DNA of 8,350 nt from DASUBV01 sp035763085 (GTDB taxonomy: Bacteria > Actinomycetota > Actinomycetes > Streptosporangiales > Streptosporangiaceae). A model generated the notes under the pieces. The model saw nothing but the letters and a program-made list of their open reading frames with translations. It did not search any database and was not told the origin of the DNA. The position numbers and the translations under genes were made by a program. The DNA is taken from assembly GCA_035763085.1 (NCBI GenBank), contig DASUBV010000117.1:1-8350 (forward strand), read 5' to 3'. Each line of letters opens with the position of its first letter. The stretch's first letter is position 1. Shown one piece after another: positions 6,773 to 8,350 of the stretch.

Positions 6773-7048
6773 TCAGCCAGCGTGCGCCGCATCGACGGTG
6801 TCAGCGTCGATCCGGTCCAGCGCAGCATCTAACTCATGGATCAGGACTCCACTGCGGCCCTCGGCCTTGTCCGCGTGGTGTGCAGCCAGCGCCGCGCGAT
6901 CATCCAGTTCGGCGAGATCGTGGAAATTAATGATCGCGGCCACGGGCTTGCCGTGATCGCTGATGATGACCCGGCGATGAGTATGCCGGACCAGGGTGAC
7001 GAGCTCATCCAGGTGCGCCTGGGCGGCAGTCAGCGGGTAGGTAGCCAC
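6773..7048 (-). CDS. Type II toxin-antitoxin Phd/YefM-family antitoxin, orphan
   Basis: A 91-aa protein. Residues about 1-50 (ATYPLTAAQAHLDELV, then RRVIISDHGKPVAAIINFHDLAEL) match the N-terminal DNA-binding fold of Phd/YefM antitoxins, including the 'V-I-S/T-x-H-G-K/R-P-V/A-A' strand-turn-strand. Residues about 55-91 form a charged, probably helical tail, the part that in this family wraps the toxin. In paired systems the antitoxin neutralises a RelE/Doc/VapC-type toxin and represses its own promoter. No toxin gene is present: downstream are 64 bp with a hairpin and then the peptidase gene, and upstream (7049-7144) is non-coding. The start is GTG at 7048 without a clear Shine-Dalgarno. It may be a relic, a protective solitary antitoxin, or a regulator. 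Confidence 0.82.
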   Translation of the reverse strand: MATYPLTAAQAHLDELVTLVRHTHRRVIISDHGKPVAAIINFHDLAELDDRAALAAHHADKAEGRSGVLIHELDAALDRIDADTVDAAHAG

Positions 7049-7144
7049 GGTTCAGAGTCAACATGCTGAGGTGTTCGGGCGGCAACGTGGCGTGGCGGCA
7101 CTGCTGCGTGGCCGCGGTTAATCGGTTGCTGGCCGGGCGGTGGC
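7049..7144. promoter_or_regulatory. Short divergent intergenic region between antitoxin and MFS remnant
   Basis: 96 bp between two start codons pointing away from each other, so it should contain both promoters. I see a TTGACT hexamer on the minus strand (7061-7056), but it lies only 7 bases before the antitoxin GTG, too close to serve as the -35 of that start. GGGCGG (7135-7140) is a weak ribosome site before the GTG at 7145. No convincing -10 box or operator stands out. Confidence 0.3.
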
Positions 7145-7953
7145 GTGCGAGCGTGGCGCGCCGTGCCGACTGCGTCTCCAGCCCGGCCGACCGGTGCCGC
7201 CGCGGACCGCCGGCCGCTCGCCGCCGTCCTGGCGGCCAGCGTCGTGTCCGCCACGGGCAGCGCGCTGACCTCCATGGCGGTGCCCTGGTTCGTCCTGCAG
7301 AGCACCGGCAGTCCGGGGAAGGCCGGCCTGGCCGGGGCCTGCGCGATCGTGCCCGTCGTCGGGTCGGCGCTGGCGTCGACCTCGGGATCCTGGAAGCGCT
7401 GTTCTCGCTCGGCGCGCTGGCCGGCGCCCTGGCTTACAGCGCGGCCGGGGCACGCTGCCGGCGGTGGCCGCTGTTCGTCCTGGTGTACCTCGTCGTCGGC
7501 GCCCCGCGCTTCGCCGTCGCCGCCGGCACCCGGACCGTGCTCCCGCTGGCCGTGATGATGACCGTGGAGGGCCTGGCCTGCGGCGTCATCAACCCGCTGG
7601 TGGCGACCGTCGTGTTCGGCATCGTGCCGGAGCAGCTGCGGGCCCGCGTGCTGGCCGCCACGACGGCCGTGTCGCTGAGCGTCGCGCCGCTGGGCGCCCT
7701 CGCCGCCGGCTGGCTCGCCGGCTCGGCCGGGCTGCGCACCGCGCTGCTGGCGGTCGGCGGCCTCTACCTGGCGGCCACCCTGTGCCCGCTGATCTTCCCG
7801 GTGTGGCGGCAGCTGGACCAGCCGGACACCGATCCCGGCGCGACCGGGGACAGCGCCGGGAGCGGTGCCGCCGGGAACCGTGCTGCCGGGGACCGTGCTG
7901 CCCGTGCGCTCAGCCGCCGGCGGCAGCCGCCGGAGCTGCCGGGAGCCCGGTAG
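7145..7953 (+). pseudogene. MFS transporter remnant with internal deletion and frame change
   Basis: Two pieces of one major-facilitator protein lie in different frames. The first, from GTG 7145 to about 7373, gives a cytoplasmic start and two membrane helices (LAAVLAASVVSATGSAL...MAVPWFVLQS; AGACAIVPVVGSALA). The second is in the frame one base back, from about 7378 to TAG 7951-7953. It gives the last four or five helices of an MFS_3-type exporter: LGILEALFSLGALAGALAY, PLFVLVYLVVGAPRF, VEGLACGVINPLVATVVFGIVP, RARVLAATTAVSLSVAPLGALAAGWL and LLAVGGLYLAATLCPLIFP. Together they cover about 265 codons, against roughly 400-430 for the family, so about 150 codons (roughly helices 3-7) are gone and the junction also breaks the frame. 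A translocation pore cannot form. The end overlaps the convergent M20 gene by 44 bp. A collapsed assembly could mimic this. Confidence 0.78.
7840..7899 (+). repeat. 15-bp tandem repeat, four degenerate units, in the MFS tail
   Basis: Units start at 7840, 7855, 7870 and 7885. The last two differ at only one of 15 bases (GCCGGGAACCGTGCT and GCCGGGGACCGTGCT). In the transporter frame they read as pentapeptides ATGDS, AGSGA, AGNRA, AGDRA, so the unit keeps the frame. It lies after the last membrane helix, in the predicted cytoplasmic tail, where length changes are tolerated. Confidence 0.6.
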
Positions 7954-8350
7954 TGGCCAGCTCGGTCAGCGTGCCGAGCAGGACGTTCGCCCCGTTCTCG
8001 ATGTCGTCCCAGTCTGTGTGCTCGGCGGGGGAGTGGCTGCGGCCGTCCCGGCTGGGCACGAAGATCATCCCGGTCGGCGCGAGCTTCGCCATGTTCTGCG
8101 CGTCGTGGCCGGCACCGGACGGGATGGCCACGGCGGACAGTCCCAGGCCACGGGCCCGCGCGTCGATCACCGACCGCACTCGCGGGTCCAGCCCGACCGG
8201 CGCCACGTGCGCCTCGGTCTCCCAGTGCAGGGTGACGTCGTGGTCCGCGGCGGCCTGGCGGGCGGCCGCGACCAGCTGGTCGTCCAGCCGGGTCAGCCTT
8301 GCGGCGTCGGGATCGCGGTAGTCCAGCAGCATCCGCACCAGGCCGGGGAC
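7910..8350 (-). CDS. M20-family amidohydrolase (allantoate amidohydrolase / N-carbamoyl-L-amino-acid hydrolase type), C-terminal part
   Basis: The gene enters from beyond the right edge; about the last 146 residues are visible and the true start is outside, although an internal ATG at 8338 could be mistaken for one. The fragment begins in a conserved strand (VRMLLDYRDPD), has the PSGAGHDAQNMAKL motif with the family's conserved His, then GMIFVPSRDGRSHSPAEHT, in which the His before Ser-Pro-x-Glu corresponds to a metal-ligand His, and ends with NGANVLLGTL. These are signatures of the Zn/Mn-dependent carbamoylase branch (HyuC, AllC, beta-alanine synthase), cytoplasmic enzymes that remove N-carbamoyl groups from amino acids or ureido compounds. 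The substrate cannot be told from this part. The last residues (LPAAPAAAAGG) are low-complexity, and the stop lies inside the end of the convergent transporter remnant. Confidence 0.88.
   Translation of the reverse strand, partial: VPGLVRMLLDYRDPDAARLTRLDDQLVAAARQAAADHDVTLHWETEAHVAPVGLDPRVRSVIDARARGLGLSAVAIPSGAGHDAQNMAKLAPTGMIFVPSRDGRSHSPAEHTDWDDIENGANVLLGTLTELATTGLPAAPAAAAGG

Noticed and set aside
6836..7069. Plus-strand open frame opposite the antitoxin, considered as a missing toxin
   Set aside because: No toxin motif; it is simply the complement of the antitoxin coding sequence.
7063..7374. Reading the whole 7063-7953 frame as one 296-aa protein
   Set aside because: Its first hundred residues are Arg-rich nonsense, whereas the overlapping frame from 7145 gives a clear MFS N-terminus; a disrupted MFS gene explains both.
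7913..7924. Palindrome GCCGCCGGCGGC near the convergent gene ends, considered as operator or terminator
   Set aside because: Short, inside coding sequence of low complexity, and easily expected by chance from repeated GCC/GGC codons.

Overview
The window is high-GC DNA with GTG starts, purine-rich ribosome sites and a large secreted protease, which fits an actinomycete (Streptomyces / Streptosporangiales-like). This is an inference from composition and protein families, not a species identification.

Layout. Bases 2-184 (+) hold the end of an ArsR-like winged-helix regulator. It meets tail-to-tail, with overlapping stop codons, a 331-aa two-HTH regulator on the minus strand (181-1176: N-terminal TrmB-like winged helix, C-terminal LuxR-type HTH). 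A 180-bp divergent intergenic region (1177-1356) carries a perfect 11-bp inverted repeat directly before a strong Shine-Dalgarno. It then leads into the dominant feature, a 1783-aa secreted multidomain protein (1357-6708, +). A 16-bp perfect hairpin (6715-6750) closes this gene. After it come an orphan Phd/YefM-type antitoxin on the minus strand (6773-7048), an MFS transporter remnant with an internal deletion and frame change (7145-7953, +), and the C-terminal third of an M20-family amidohydrolase entering from the right on the minus strand (7910-8350).

The main biological point is the giant protein. Its N-terminal part is a sedolisin (S53) peptidase with an apparently complete Glu/Asp/Ser catalytic set (E171, D175, S345; oxyanion D248) and no classical long propeptide. 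Three CarboxypepD_reg-like beta-sandwich modules and a jelly-roll module follow. The rest, from about residue 899 to the C-terminus, resembles the non-catalytic parts of large actinobacterial S8 subtilases: the 'LITGDQV...' propeptide, the post-catalytic beta domains, a PA domain and the C-terminal Ig-like end. The S8 catalytic domain itself seems to be missing, with the two flanks joined near residues 1064-1080. I read it as an S53 peptidase fused to a subtilase scaffold.

How the genes may work together. The LuxR-type regulator and the protease share one divergent control region, so regulation of the protease by its neighbour is plausible but not shown. The right-hand part (orphan antitoxin, decayed transporter, unrelated amidohydrolase) looks like a patchwork with gene loss rather than an operon. 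I see no CRISPR array, tRNA, rRNA, transposase or phage gene, and no clear multigene defence or biosynthetic system.
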